Source of the DNA: Opitutia bacterium UBA4506
GTDB taxonomy: Bacteria; Verrucomicrobiota; Verrucomicrobiia; Opitutales; Puniceicoccaceae
DNA: 8,236 nucleotides
Direction of reading: 5' to 3'
Assembly: GCA_002388665.1 (NCBI GenBank)
Contig: DGMY01000054.1
Location: 1-8,236, forward strand
In this document: positions 1 to 6,113 of the stretch, piece by piece
Layout: every line of letters starts with the position of its first letter
Position numbering within the stretch: the stretch's first letter is position 1
Made by a program: the position numbers and the translations under genes
Notes under the pieces: generated by a model
Seen by the model: only the letters and a program-made list of their open reading frames with translations
The model's database searches: none
What the model was told of the DNA's origin: nothing

Positions 1-16
1 AGGCGCTGAAGCAACC

Positions 17-60
17 TACCCACAGTTGCTCATGGCTTCAGCCTTGCCCCACTGTGGGTA
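17..60. repeat. Perfect 10-bp inverted repeat with 24-nt loop
   Basis: TACCCACAGT at 17-26 is the exact reverse complement of ACTGTGGGTA at 51-60. The 24-nt loop contains a smaller GGC/GCC pair (34-36 with 41-43), so a two-level hairpin is possible. There is no T-run on either side, so it does not look like an intrinsic terminator. It overlaps the sequence shared with the right end of the window and may be the palindromic core of a dispersed intergenic repeat. The dyad is directly visible; its role is inference. Confidence 0.6.
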
Positions 61-100
61 CGCTGGAACGATCCCAGGCGAAGCCTTTATCTCCCGTGCT
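39..100 (+). repeat. Left copy of a degenerate intergenic repeat (inverted relative to the right edge)
   Basis: Read on the plus strand, this stretch matches the reverse complement of about 8171-8236 in blocks. CAGCCTTGCC (39-48) pairs exactly with GGCAAGGCTG (8227-8236). GGCGAAGCCTT (77-87) matches the reverse complement of AAGGCTCGCC (8189-8198) with one inserted base. An ATC-CCG block follows in both. Block order and approximate spacing are conserved, which argues for a shared repeat family rather than chance. The right copy runs off the window, so the unit boundaries are unknown. Confidence 0.4.
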
Positions 101-208
101 GTCTGTCGGGGGGAGGGATCCGTACCACCGCAGGAAGCGCGAAGCCTGAAGGCATCGGCTACTTGTTTGGGATTTTCTGAATAAATGTGGAAGCCGATCC
201 CTTCTGTT

Positions 209-1426
209 CTAGTTGCGGTATTTCTCCATTATCCGTGCTGGTGGTTGGCCGGAATGCCAGAGATTTGTCATTTCCCGCATGGGGGTGTCTATGTGGGCGA
301 AGAATGATTTTAGGCCGGGGCAGAGGTAGCTGATGCCGGGTTGGCCTTTTCCGGTTGGGATAAATCGGTGCTTGGGACAATCGCCGTTGCAGGCGAAGCG
401 GTAGGAGCACCGGAGGCAGGTTTCGGGGAGTGTTGTCCGCTTTGCGCTGCCAAATGCTTGTTGCCGGGGAGAGTTGGCTAGGGAGGAGAGATTGTCCTTG
501 TTGATGTTGCCGAGATTGTATTCGGGGTAGACGTAGTGGTCGCAACTGTAGAGGTCTCCATTTCGCTCGAGGGCCAGACCGTTCCCGCATTCCTCGGAGA
601 ACGTGCAAAGGCCTCCTGGTGCCCCGGCCCACTTTGCGAGAGCGGAGTCGAAATGCTGTACATAGGTAGTGCCGACATCCTTTCGTACCCATTCTTCAAA
701 GATCGAGATGAGGAATCGGCCGAATTCACGGGGTCGCACGCTCCACGGAGTGACCGGGATTCGAATCGGACCGTCTTCGGGGCGTGGTGGGCCTCCCAGA
801 TCGATGCTGCCCGCGAGGCGTGAATCGGGGAGGCGTTCTACGATCGGGATGAATTGGAGAAAGGTGGATCCGATGCTTTTCAGGAAATGGTAGACCTGGA
901 GGGGGTGTTTGGCGTTGGAGCGGTTGATCACGGTGAGGGTATTTGCCTCAACTTCGAATTTTTTGAGGATGTCCCACCCCCGCATGACCTTGTCAAATGT
1001 GGGCCGGCCACCTCGATCAACGCGGTACCGGTTGTGGAGGTTCTTGGGGCCGTCAATACTGATGCCGACGAGGAAATTGTGTTCCCTGAGAAAATGGCCC
1101 CAGTCGGGATTCAGTAGAGTCCCATTGGTTTGGAGTGCGTTTGTGACCGATTTTGGGCCCCGGTGCTTCTCTTGAAGTCGAATGACTTTCTGGAAGAACC
1201 CGATGCCGAGGAGGGTGGGCTCGCCTCCCTGCCAGGCGAATTGAACCTCAGTCGTGGGCTGGGAATCGATGTAGTCGCTGATGAATCGCTCGAGCGTTGC
1301 ATCGTCCATGGAGGCCGGACCGGATTTCGGATAGAGATCGGATTTTTCCAGGTAGTAGCAATATTCGCATGCTAGATTGCAGGCAGCCCCGGTGGGCTTC
1401 GTCATTACATGAAATGGGTCGTTCAT
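209..1426 (-). CDS. Anaerobic sulfatase-maturating enzyme (radical SAM/SPASM)
   Basis: This 405-aa cytosolic protein is expected to convert an active-site Cys or Ser of type I sulfatases to 3-oxoalanine (formylglycine), using S-adenosylmethionine and [4Fe-4S] clusters. The radical SAM motif CNLACEYC gives C16, C20 and C23, followed by Y24, and the SAM-binding GGEP motif is at 67-70. The C-terminal SPASM region carries C274, C280, C295, C337, C340, C346, C350 and C369, the eight-cysteine pattern that holds two auxiliary clusters in characterised anSMEs. D296 directly follows C295, as does the proposed catalytic Asp of the Clostridium enzyme. Length is normal for the family. The ATG at 1426 has no Shine-Dalgarno sequence just upstream, but the family N-terminus fits. 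No sulfatase lies in the window, so the substrate must be encoded elsewhere. A related SPASM peptide-modifying enzyme is the main alternative; the cysteine and Asp pattern makes that less likely. Confidence 0.92.
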   Translation of the reverse strand: MNDPFHVMTKPTGAACNLACEYCYYLEKSDLYPKSGPASMDDATLERFISDYIDSQPTTEVQFAWQGGEPTLLGIGFFQKVIRLQEKHRGPKSVTNALQTNGTLLNPDWGHFLREHNFLVGISIDGPKNLHNRYRVDRGGRPTFDKVMRGWDILKKFEVEANTLTVINRSNAKHPLQVYHFLKSIGSTFLQFIPIVERLPDSRLAGSIDLGGPPRPEDGPIRIPVTPWSVRPREFGRFLISIFEEWVRKDVGTTYVQHFDSALAKWAGAPGGLCTFSEECGNGLALERNGDLYSCDHYVYPEYNLGNINKDNLSSLANSPRQQAFGSAKRTTLPETCLRCSYRFACNGDCPKHRFIPTGKGQPGISYLCPGLKSFFAHIDTPMREMTNLWHSGQPPARIMEKYRN

Positions 1427-1566
1427 TAGGCTGGGTTATTTGGAAAAGTTTATATCATGAAATAATCTAATCTTATGCCGCGTTCAGTGCAAGCCATGAA
1501 ATAGGACTTTAGGGGTGAATGAGTTTCACAGTTGCTCATCATTCGCGGAGTTTCATTGTCGACGGG
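1427..1566. promoter_or_regulatory. Divergent intergenic/promoter region between maturase and epimerase
   Basis: This AT-rich gap separates two divergently transcribed genes and should contain both promoters. On the plus strand TTGGAA (1440-1445) lies 17 nt before TAATCT (1463-1468), giving 4/6 and 3/6 matches to the sigma-70-type boxes. On the minus strand the complement of 1449-1454 reads TATAAA, a good -10 box, but no clear -35 box is visible and the untranslated leader would be short. AGGGG (1511-1515) lies only 3 nt before the alternative epimerase ATG at 1519. The divergent layout is certain; the promoter boxes are tentative. Confidence 0.35.
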
Positions 1567-2559
1567 ATGGAAGGTAGAATACTGGTTACGGGTGGGAGCG
1601 GTTTTGTTGGGGGAGCCGTCTGTAACGCTCTTCGGGAGAAAGGGTGTGCTGTTCGTGGTACGGGGCGGAGAGACCGCCCGGATACGTTGCATAAAGACGT
1701 TGAGTACGTGTCGGCTGACTTGACGGACCCCGAAGCGGTTCAGCGCTTGTGTGTCGATGTTTCGGGGATTGTTCACGTGGCGGCCAAGGCGGGAGTCTGG
1801 GGTCCCTTCAGCGAATATGAGCAAGCGAATGTGAGCGCTACTCAAGTACTGTTGGATGCGGCGAAAGCGGGCGGCGTGCGGGTATTTGTTTTTACAAGTA
1901 CGCCAAGTGTAGTCTTCAACGGTGAGCCGATTCGAGGGGGAGACGAGAGCCTCCCTTATGGTAACAATTTCCCTTGTGCCTATCCCGCGACCAAAGCGGA
2001 GGCCGAGCGTCGGGTTTTAGCTGCTCACGGCGAGGGTCTTGCCACACTTGCTCTGCGTCCGCATTTGATTTGGGGTCCGGGTGATCCCCACCTCTTCCCG
2101 AGGGTTTTTGAGCGGGTCGAGGCTGGAAAGCTGCGGATTGTAGGTGCGGGTGACAATCGGGTGGACCTCACCTACATCGACAACGTCGTGGCAGGGCATA
2201 TTGCGGCGTTAGAGGCACTGTTCGCAGGGCGAGGTGGCGGCCAGGCCTATTTTTTGACGCAGGATGAGCCGGTGGAGTTGTGGCCATTTGTCAATCAGGT
2301 GCTTCGGGCGACGGGCCGGCCCGAGATCCGGCGGAAGGTTTCATTGCCGTTGGCCTACCGAGCTGGCGCTGTGTGTGAAGGGATTTGGAAGATCGCGCGA
2401 TTGAAGGGGGAACCTCCGATGACCCGCTTTGTGGCGATGGAGCTTGCGAAAGATCATTGGTTCTCCAGTGCCGCGGCAAAGAAGGTGCTGGGATATTCTC
2501 CAACGGTTACGATGGAGGAAGGTATGATTCGGTACCTCGCATCTTTGGGTCATGAGTAA
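1567..2559 (+). CDS. NAD(P)-dependent epimerase/dehydratase, 3-beta-hydroxysteroid dehydrogenase/OleD-like
   Basis: This is an extended short-chain dehydrogenase/reductase with an N-terminal Rossmann fold. The nucleotide-binding motif VTGGSGFVG begins about 7 residues after the chosen start. The catalytic YPATK (Tyr and Lys four apart, about residues 139-143) follows an FTSTPS serine/threonine strand. The block RPHLIWGPGDPHLFPR and the later VDLTYIDN segment are typical of the 3-beta-HSD/OleD group, which oxidises or reduces hydroxy groups on steroid-like or long-chain beta-keto substrates. I chose ATG 1567 (330 aa) because family members begin just before the glycine motif. An in-frame ATG at 1519 would add 16 residues and has AGGGG only 3 nt upstream. 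The last 8 bp overlap the next gene, indicating one transcript. No oleA, oleB or oleC is in the window, so an olefin pathway role is not shown and the substrate is unknown. Confidence 0.85.
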   Translation: MEGRILVTGGSGFVGGAVCNALREKGCAVRGTGRRDRPDTLHKDVEYVSADLTDPEAVQRLCVDVSGIVHVAAKAGVWGPFSEYEQANVSATQVLLDAAKAGGVRVFVFTSTPSVVFNGEPIRGGDESLPYGNNFPCAYPATKAEAERRVLAAHGEGLATLALRPHLIWGPGDPHLFPRVFERVEAGKLRIVGAGDNRVDLTYIDNVVAGHIAALEALFAGRGGGQAYFLTQDEPVELWPFVNQVLRATGRPEIRRKVSLPLAYRAGAVCEGIWKIARLKGEPPMTRFVAMELAKDHWFSSAAAKKVLGYSPTVTMEEGMIRYLASLGHE

Positions 2560-3898
2560 CTTAAAAGTGCGCCGGATCAGTCCCCGGTTTCCGTTCGATC
2601 CGTCTCGACTGTCTTTTTTCTACGGCTGGGTCATCGCAGTCGTGGGGACCATGAGTATGATCGCGACGATTCCGGCCACCCCGCCGGGCTTTGCCCCCTT
2701 CGTCGATCCTGTGATGGACGAACTGGAGATCTCACGGGCTGGTTTGACCGCAGCCTTTACGATGGGAACCATCGGAGCGGGCTTTCTGGTTCCGTTTGCC
2801 GGATTTTTTATCGACCGAGTTGGGGTCCGTCTCGCGGGTATCCTCTCGTTTCTGTCGTTCGCTCTAAGCATGGCCGTGCTGAGCGATCCACTGTTCTATA
2901 CAGGCGTATTGGAGTGGATTGGATTCTCCGAGGGGTCAGCTCGATTTTTCTTTCTCTTTGTGGTCTTTCTCATGCTGCGCTTTTGGGGCCTTGGCATGCT
3001 GATGACCACCTGCCGCTCGATGATCTTCCGGTGGTTTGTGAAGTGGCGCAGCTTGATCGCCGGTGTCAACGGGTTGATCCTCTCTCTTTCGTTTTCGAGT
3101 GCGCCGGTTCTTCTCAATGGGATGGTCGTCCTGTGGGGATGGAAGGAGACCTGGTGGATCCTCGGCGGGATCGTAGGCGTCGGTTTTGCGGTGCTGAGCT
3201 TCCTATTCTTTCGTGATTCGCCAGAGGCTTGTGGTATCGCGGTTCGACGAGGGGTGGAAGAGGGTTCTCTCGATCCAGAAGATTCTTCAAAGGGACAGTT
3301 GCTTCACCGGGACTACACTGCCTCGGAAGCCGCCCGAACCGCGGCTTTCTGGCTAATGGTGGCGGGGCTGGCCCTAAATTCGTTTATCGGTACCGGAACC
3401 TCGTTTCACATCGTCTCTGTCGGGAGCGAGCTCGGGGGTATGCCGCGTGATGAGGCCTTGAATCTGCTTCTTTACGTTGGGGGCTTCAATATCATTACCT
3501 CTCTTCTATTGGGCTTCTTCGGCGAGAGAATTCGCCTGAGTTACCAATTGTTTTTCATGATGGCTTGTCAGGGCCTGAGCCTCGTCGGTCTCCTGAATTT
3601 CCGGACGGAGTGGGGGTTTTGGTCCTTTGCGGTCGGCAGCGGGTTTGCCTGGGGAGCGTTCGGGATTTTGATGAATGTTCCGTGGCCGCGGTTCTTTGGC
3701 CGGAAGCATCTCGGCTCGATCAACGGAATTGTTACAGGGGTCATTGTCGTCTTTAGCTCTCTAGGGCCTTATGCCTTCGGGCTTTCCTTTGATACGACCG
3801 GATCCTATCAAACCGCGGTGTGGGCATGTCTATGTTTGACCCCGCTGCTCGCTTTGCTTGGATTGTTTGCAAGAAATCCACGTCGACTCTCTCAATAA
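2552..3898 (+). CDS. Major facilitator superfamily transporter
   Basis: This 448-aa inner-membrane protein has about twelve hydrophobic segments in two halves joined by a hydrophilic loop (about residues 221-262). The first membrane segment covers about 21-45. The MFS motif A, GFFIDRVGVR at residues 84-93, sits between segments 2 and 3 and confirms the family. Later segments fall at about 95-112, 130-152, 168-190, 200-220, 265-288, 303-323, 334-350, 356-376, 388-410 and 420-440. The layout resembles the monocarboxylate/oxalate-formate type of MFS, a weak guide to substrate. The ATG lies inside the end of the epimerase gene (8-bp overlap, different frame), which implies translational coupling and perhaps that it moves a substrate or product of that enzyme. 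No Shine-Dalgarno sequence is evident. The substrate cannot be read from the sequence. Confidence 0.88.
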   Translation: MSNLKVRRISPRFPFDPSRLSFFYGWVIAVVGTMSMIATIPATPPGFAPFVDPVMDELEISRAGLTAAFTMGTIGAGFLVPFAGFFIDRVGVRLAGILSFLSFALSMAVLSDPLFYTGVLEWIGFSEGSARFFFLFVVFLMLRFWGLGMLMTTCRSMIFRWFVKWRSLIAGVNGLILSLSFSSAPVLLNGMVVLWGWKETWWILGGIVGVGFAVLSFLFFRDSPEACGIAVRRGVEEGSLDPEDSSKGQLLHRDYTASEAARTAAFWLMVAGLALNSFIGTGTSFHIVSVGSELGGMPRDEALNLLLYVGGFNIITSLLLGFFGERIRLSYQLFFMMACQGLSLVGLLNFRTEWGFWSFAVGSGFAWGAFGILMNVPWPRFFGRKHLGSINGIVTGVIVVFSSLGPYAFGLSFDTTGSYQTAVWACLCLTPLLALLGLFARNPRRLSQ

Positions 3899-3924
3899 TC
3901 AGCTCTCTCAATTCTCACGAAACC

Positions 3925-5430
3925 ATGGAAACCAATCAATTCACCGAGAACAAAACGCTTACGACGAATCGGAAAGCACTCACCGTTAATCTGGATAATT
4001 CCCTTTACGGAACCTTTGCGGAGATTGGAGCCGGGCAGGAGGTCTCCCGCCATTTCTTTGTCGCTGGAGGTGCTGCGGGGACGATTGCGAAAAGTATGTC
4101 GGCCTACGACATGAAGTTCAGCGATGAGATTTACGGAAAGGCCAAGCGCTACGTCTCGCGGGACCGCCTGATCCAGATGATGGACCACGAGTATCGCTTG
4201 CTCGATGAGCGCCTGCGGGAAGATCGGGGAGCGGATACCCGCTTCTTTGTATTTGCCAATACGGTCTCGGCCCGAAACTACAAGGGTACCAACGAATGTC
4301 ACGGTTGGATGGGATTGCGGGTGCAGATGGCTCCTGGTGAGAAACCCAATGACATCATCCTCCATGTGCGGATGTTGGATGATTCCAACATGTTGCAGCA
4401 GGACGCTCTGGGCGTCTTCGGGGTGAACATGATTTACGGCGGTCTCTTCCTTCACAACGAGCCGGACGATTTCATCAACTCTCTTCGCGATAATCTGGAA
4501 GGAAACCGGATCGAAGTGGACATGATCGAGTTCAACGGTGAGTCCTTTAAGACCAGCAATAACCGTATTCTCAGTTTGAAATTGGTTGAGGCCGGCTTGA
4601 CCAACGCGGTGATGTTTGCTTCGGGGAATGCGATTCTTCAACCCTCGGAAATTCTTCACAAAAAGTCGTTGTTGGTTGAACGCGGAAGTTTCCGTCCAGT
4701 GACCAAGGTCAATGTCGACATGCTGGAGCAGGCCGGCGCGCAGTTCCTCCAACTGCCCAAGGTGCAGGATTCCACGGTTGAAGTTGCGATGGAGATTACG
4801 ATGAAAACCCTCCAAGCCGAAGGGAACATCGATTACGAAGACTTTTTGCACCGGACCGATATCATCAACAGCCTTGGCTGCTCGGTGATCGTTTCGAACT
4901 ACTTTGAGTTCTATCGGCTCGCCGCATACTTCCGCCGCTATACGACCATGCCGATTGGGGTGGTTCTGGGGATCAATACGTTGACCCAGATTCTCGACGA
5001 ATCGTACTACGAGCATCTGGATGGCGGCATCCTCGAGGCATTTGGCCGACTCTTTAAGGAGGACGTCAAGCTGTACATCTACCCGATGAACGCTTCTGGC
5101 TACAAGGCCTACAAGAATCGGGTCGATTCGGAGACCTTCTCGCAGATGGTGACCAACGATCTGGGCAAGGATATGTTGATTACCGCTGAGAACCTTCGCG
5201 TCGCCGATCACATCAAGGGCCTGTATAATTACCTGCTCGAGAATGGGTTTATTGAGGCGATCCGCACTCACTCGGTCGAGAACATGAATATTCTCTCCCG
5301 TTTCGTTATCGAAAAAATCGAGAAAGGTGATCCGACATGGCGCGATTTGGTCCCCGAGCCGGTCGCTACCTATATTACCGAGAATAACCTCTGGTCGGTG
5401 AATGACGCAGAAAAGGCTGCGAAAGGATGA
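3925..5430 (+). CDS. Conserved soluble protein of unknown function (family sometimes labelled 'TonB-dependent receptor')
   Basis: This 501-aa protein belongs to a strongly conserved family that I recognise from Bacteroidota and Verrucomicrobiota-type genomes but cannot assign a function. Family members are, as I recall, sometimes annotated as TonB-dependent receptors or nicotinate-nucleotide adenylyltransferases. The sequence does not support a receptor: there is no signal peptide, no hydrophobic membrane segment and no plug or barrel. The most striking parts are the N-terminal block FAEIGAGQEVSRHFF (31-45) with a glycine/alanine-rich GGAAGTIAK (48-56), and the segment NYKGTNECHGWMG (118-130) with a Cys-His pair. 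The whole chain looks like a mixed alpha/beta cytosolic protein. I chose ATG 3925 because the reading frame upstream to 3820 runs inside the transporter gene and is not family-like; no Shine-Dalgarno sequence is seen. It starts 26 bp after the transporter and its stop overlaps the RidA start (ATGA). Leu TTA/CTA and Ser TCA codons appear to be absent from the gene, suggesting strong codon bias and high expression. Confidence 0.85.
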   Translation: METNQFTENKTLTTNRKALTVNLDNSLYGTFAEIGAGQEVSRHFFVAGGAAGTIAKSMSAYDMKFSDEIYGKAKRYVSRDRLIQMMDHEYRLLDERLREDRGADTRFFVFANTVSARNYKGTNECHGWMGLRVQMAPGEKPNDIILHVRMLDDSNMLQQDALGVFGVNMIYGGLFLHNEPDDFINSLRDNLEGNRIEVDMIEFNGESFKTSNNRILSLKLVEAGLTNAVMFASGNAILQPSEILHKKSLLVERGSFRPVTKVNVDMLEQAGAQFLQLPKVQDSTVEVAMEITMKTLQAEGNIDYEDFLHRTDIINSLGCSVIVSNYFEFYRLAAYFRRYTTMPIGVVLGINTLTQILDESYYEHLDGGILEAFGRLFKEDVKLYIYPMNASGYKAYKNRVDSETFSQMVTNDLGKDMLITAENLRVADHIKGLYNYLLENGFIEAIRTHSVENMNILSRFVIEKIEKGDPTWRDLVPEPVATYITENNLWSVNDAEKAAKG

Positions 5431-5885
5431 GCGCGGAACAAGTGTTGAAAACCGGTGAGGTTGTTCTTCCTCCCGCTCCAAAACCCGTTGGTTCCTATGT
5501 GCCCTGCGTCCGCACCGGGAACCTGATATTTCTCTCAGGGGCTCTTCCGCTCAGCGCTGAAGGATTGACCCATGTGGGCAAGGTGGGCCGGGACTTTTCC
5601 GTGGAGGAGGCGGCCATTGCCGCCCGGCAGTGTGCTCTCAATCTGGTCGCTGTCCTGCGGGATACCTTGGGAAATTTGGATCGGATTGGCCGGGTGGTCT
5701 CTCTTACCGGGTACGTGAACGCGGTCGATGATTTTGCCGATGCCGCTGCCGTGATGAACGGGGCTTCCGACTTGATTGTGAAGATCTTTGGCGACGTGGG
5801 ACTCCACTCCCGGGCTGCCGTATCCGTGAACGGACTACCCAAAGGCGCCGCCGTAGAGGTCGCCGGGATTTTCGAGCTCGGGTGA
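5427..5885 (+). CDS. RidA/YjgF/UK114 family protein (enamine/imine deaminase-like)
   Basis: This 152-aa cytosolic protein spans one RidA domain, slightly longer than the classic roughly 130-aa members. RidA proteins form trimers and hydrolyse reactive enamine/imine intermediates released by pyridoxal-phosphate enzymes, such as 2-aminoacrylate. Family features are visible: VGSYVPCVRTGN (21-32) with Y24 in the place of the conserved active-site Tyr, LSGALP (36-41), and the C-terminal block HSRAAVSVNGLPKGAAVEV (127-145), where R129 matches the substrate-carboxylate-binding Arg of RidA and E144 the conserved Glu. The active site therefore looks intact, although the rest fits a divergent YjgF-like subgroup whose substrates are less certain. 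Its ATG overlaps the preceding stop by 4 bp (ATGA), with AAAGG abutting it, so translation is probably coupled to the upstream unknown protein. A terminator-like hairpin follows 5 bp after the stop. Confidence 0.9.
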   Translation: MSAEQVLKTGEVVLPPAPKPVGSYVPCVRTGNLIFLSGALPLSAEGLTHVGKVGRDFSVEEAAIAARQCALNLVAVLRDTLGNLDRIGRVVSLTGYVNAVDDFADAAAVMNGASDLIVKIFGDVGLHSRAAVSVNGLPKGAAVEVAGIFELG

Positions 5886-5890
5886 TATTC

Positions 5891-5917
5891 CTGTTGGCCG
5901 CCGCCACAGAATTTTTT
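5891..5917 (+). terminator. Likely intrinsic terminator of the epimerase-ridA cluster
   Basis: CTGT-T-GGC (5891-5898) pairs with GCC-ACAG (5903-5909) around a CGCC loop, giving seven base pairs with one bulged T. Two A residues follow, then six T residues (5912-5917). This is the standard hairpin plus T-run arrangement and it starts five bases after the RidA stop codon. It implies that hisH is transcribed separately. The stem is short, so termination may be partial. Confidence 0.6.
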
Positions 5918-6113
5918 CGACGGGGTAGGGCACTCTGGGCTTTTCGTTCAGGTACCGAGCCCCTGCAGTTTGGGTGCAGGAACTTCCGGTGGCCATTCCC
6001 ACCCGGAGTCGCTCGACGCCCTGGGATCCATGCTGGCCGCACCGAATTGCCTAAGGAGTGCGGAAGGGGTTGATTCCTCTCGGGAATCCTCCCTAGAGTT
6101 ATTGGAACAGATT
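5918..6113 (+). promoter_or_regulatory. hisH leader with two dyads and a possible promoter
   Basis: This stretch between the terminator and the hisH start should carry the hisH promoter. A dyad CCTGCA-N7-TGCAGG lies at 5962-5980. A second, GATTCC-N5-GGAATC, lies at 6072-6088 and can be extended by four more pairs across a 2x2 internal loop (6066-6069 with 6091-6094). TTGATT (6070-6075) and TAGAGT (6094-6099), 18 nt apart, are a possible promoter (4/6 matches each); the second dyad would then fill its spacer, as an operator would. The frame of hisH stays open upstream through here, but the encoded residues are not HisH-like. The dyads are visible; the regulatory reading is inference. Confidence 0.35.

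Larger units (their letters stand above)
1..208. other. Intergenic region downstream of the sulfatase maturase, rich in inverted repeats
   Basis: No convincing gene is seen here. The stretch holds several dyads: a perfect 10-bp inverted repeat (17-26 with 51-60), a 6-bp pair GATCCC/GGGATC (70-75 with 115-120) and a 7-bp pair ATCGGCT/AGCCGAT (154-160 with 192-198). Part of it (about 39-100) resembles the reverse complement of the far end of the window. It lies after the stop codon of the minus-strand maturase, so it could include that gene's transcript end, but no hairpin here is followed by a T-run on the minus strand. Confidence 0.6.

Noticed and set aside
154..198. Inverted repeat ATCGGCT/AGCCGAT as an intrinsic terminator for the maturase gene.
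   Set aside because: The loop is 31 nt and no T-run follows on the minus strand.
159..692. A 177-codon minus-strand frame overlapping the maturase 3' half.
   Set aside because: It is a shadow frame of the maturase gene with Arg/Pro/Gln-rich, low-information sequence and no family resemblance.
1450..1845. A 131-codon minus-strand frame across the divergent promoter region and the epimerase start.
   Set aside because: It overlaps a well-supported gene on the other strand and shows no motif.
3820..3924. In-frame extension of the unknown protein into the transporter gene.
   Set aside because: The extra 35 residues are translated from transporter coding sequence in another frame; the family-like sequence begins after ATG 3925.
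3925..5430. Annotation as a TonB-dependent receptor.
   Set aside because: No signal peptide, TonB box, plug or barrel-like strands are seen, and the length is too short for such a receptor.
3892..5481. A 529-codon open frame on the minus strand.
   Set aside because: It lies exactly antisense and in codon register to a gene with clear family conservation; it is explained by the absence of TTA, CTA and TCA codons in the sense gene, and its product resembles nothing I recognise.
5882..6073. A 63-codon plus-strand frame starting with GTG that overlaps the RidA stop.
   Set aside because: It runs through the likely terminator hairpin and T-run, has Arg/Pro-rich composition typical of shadow frames, and shows no recognisable motif.
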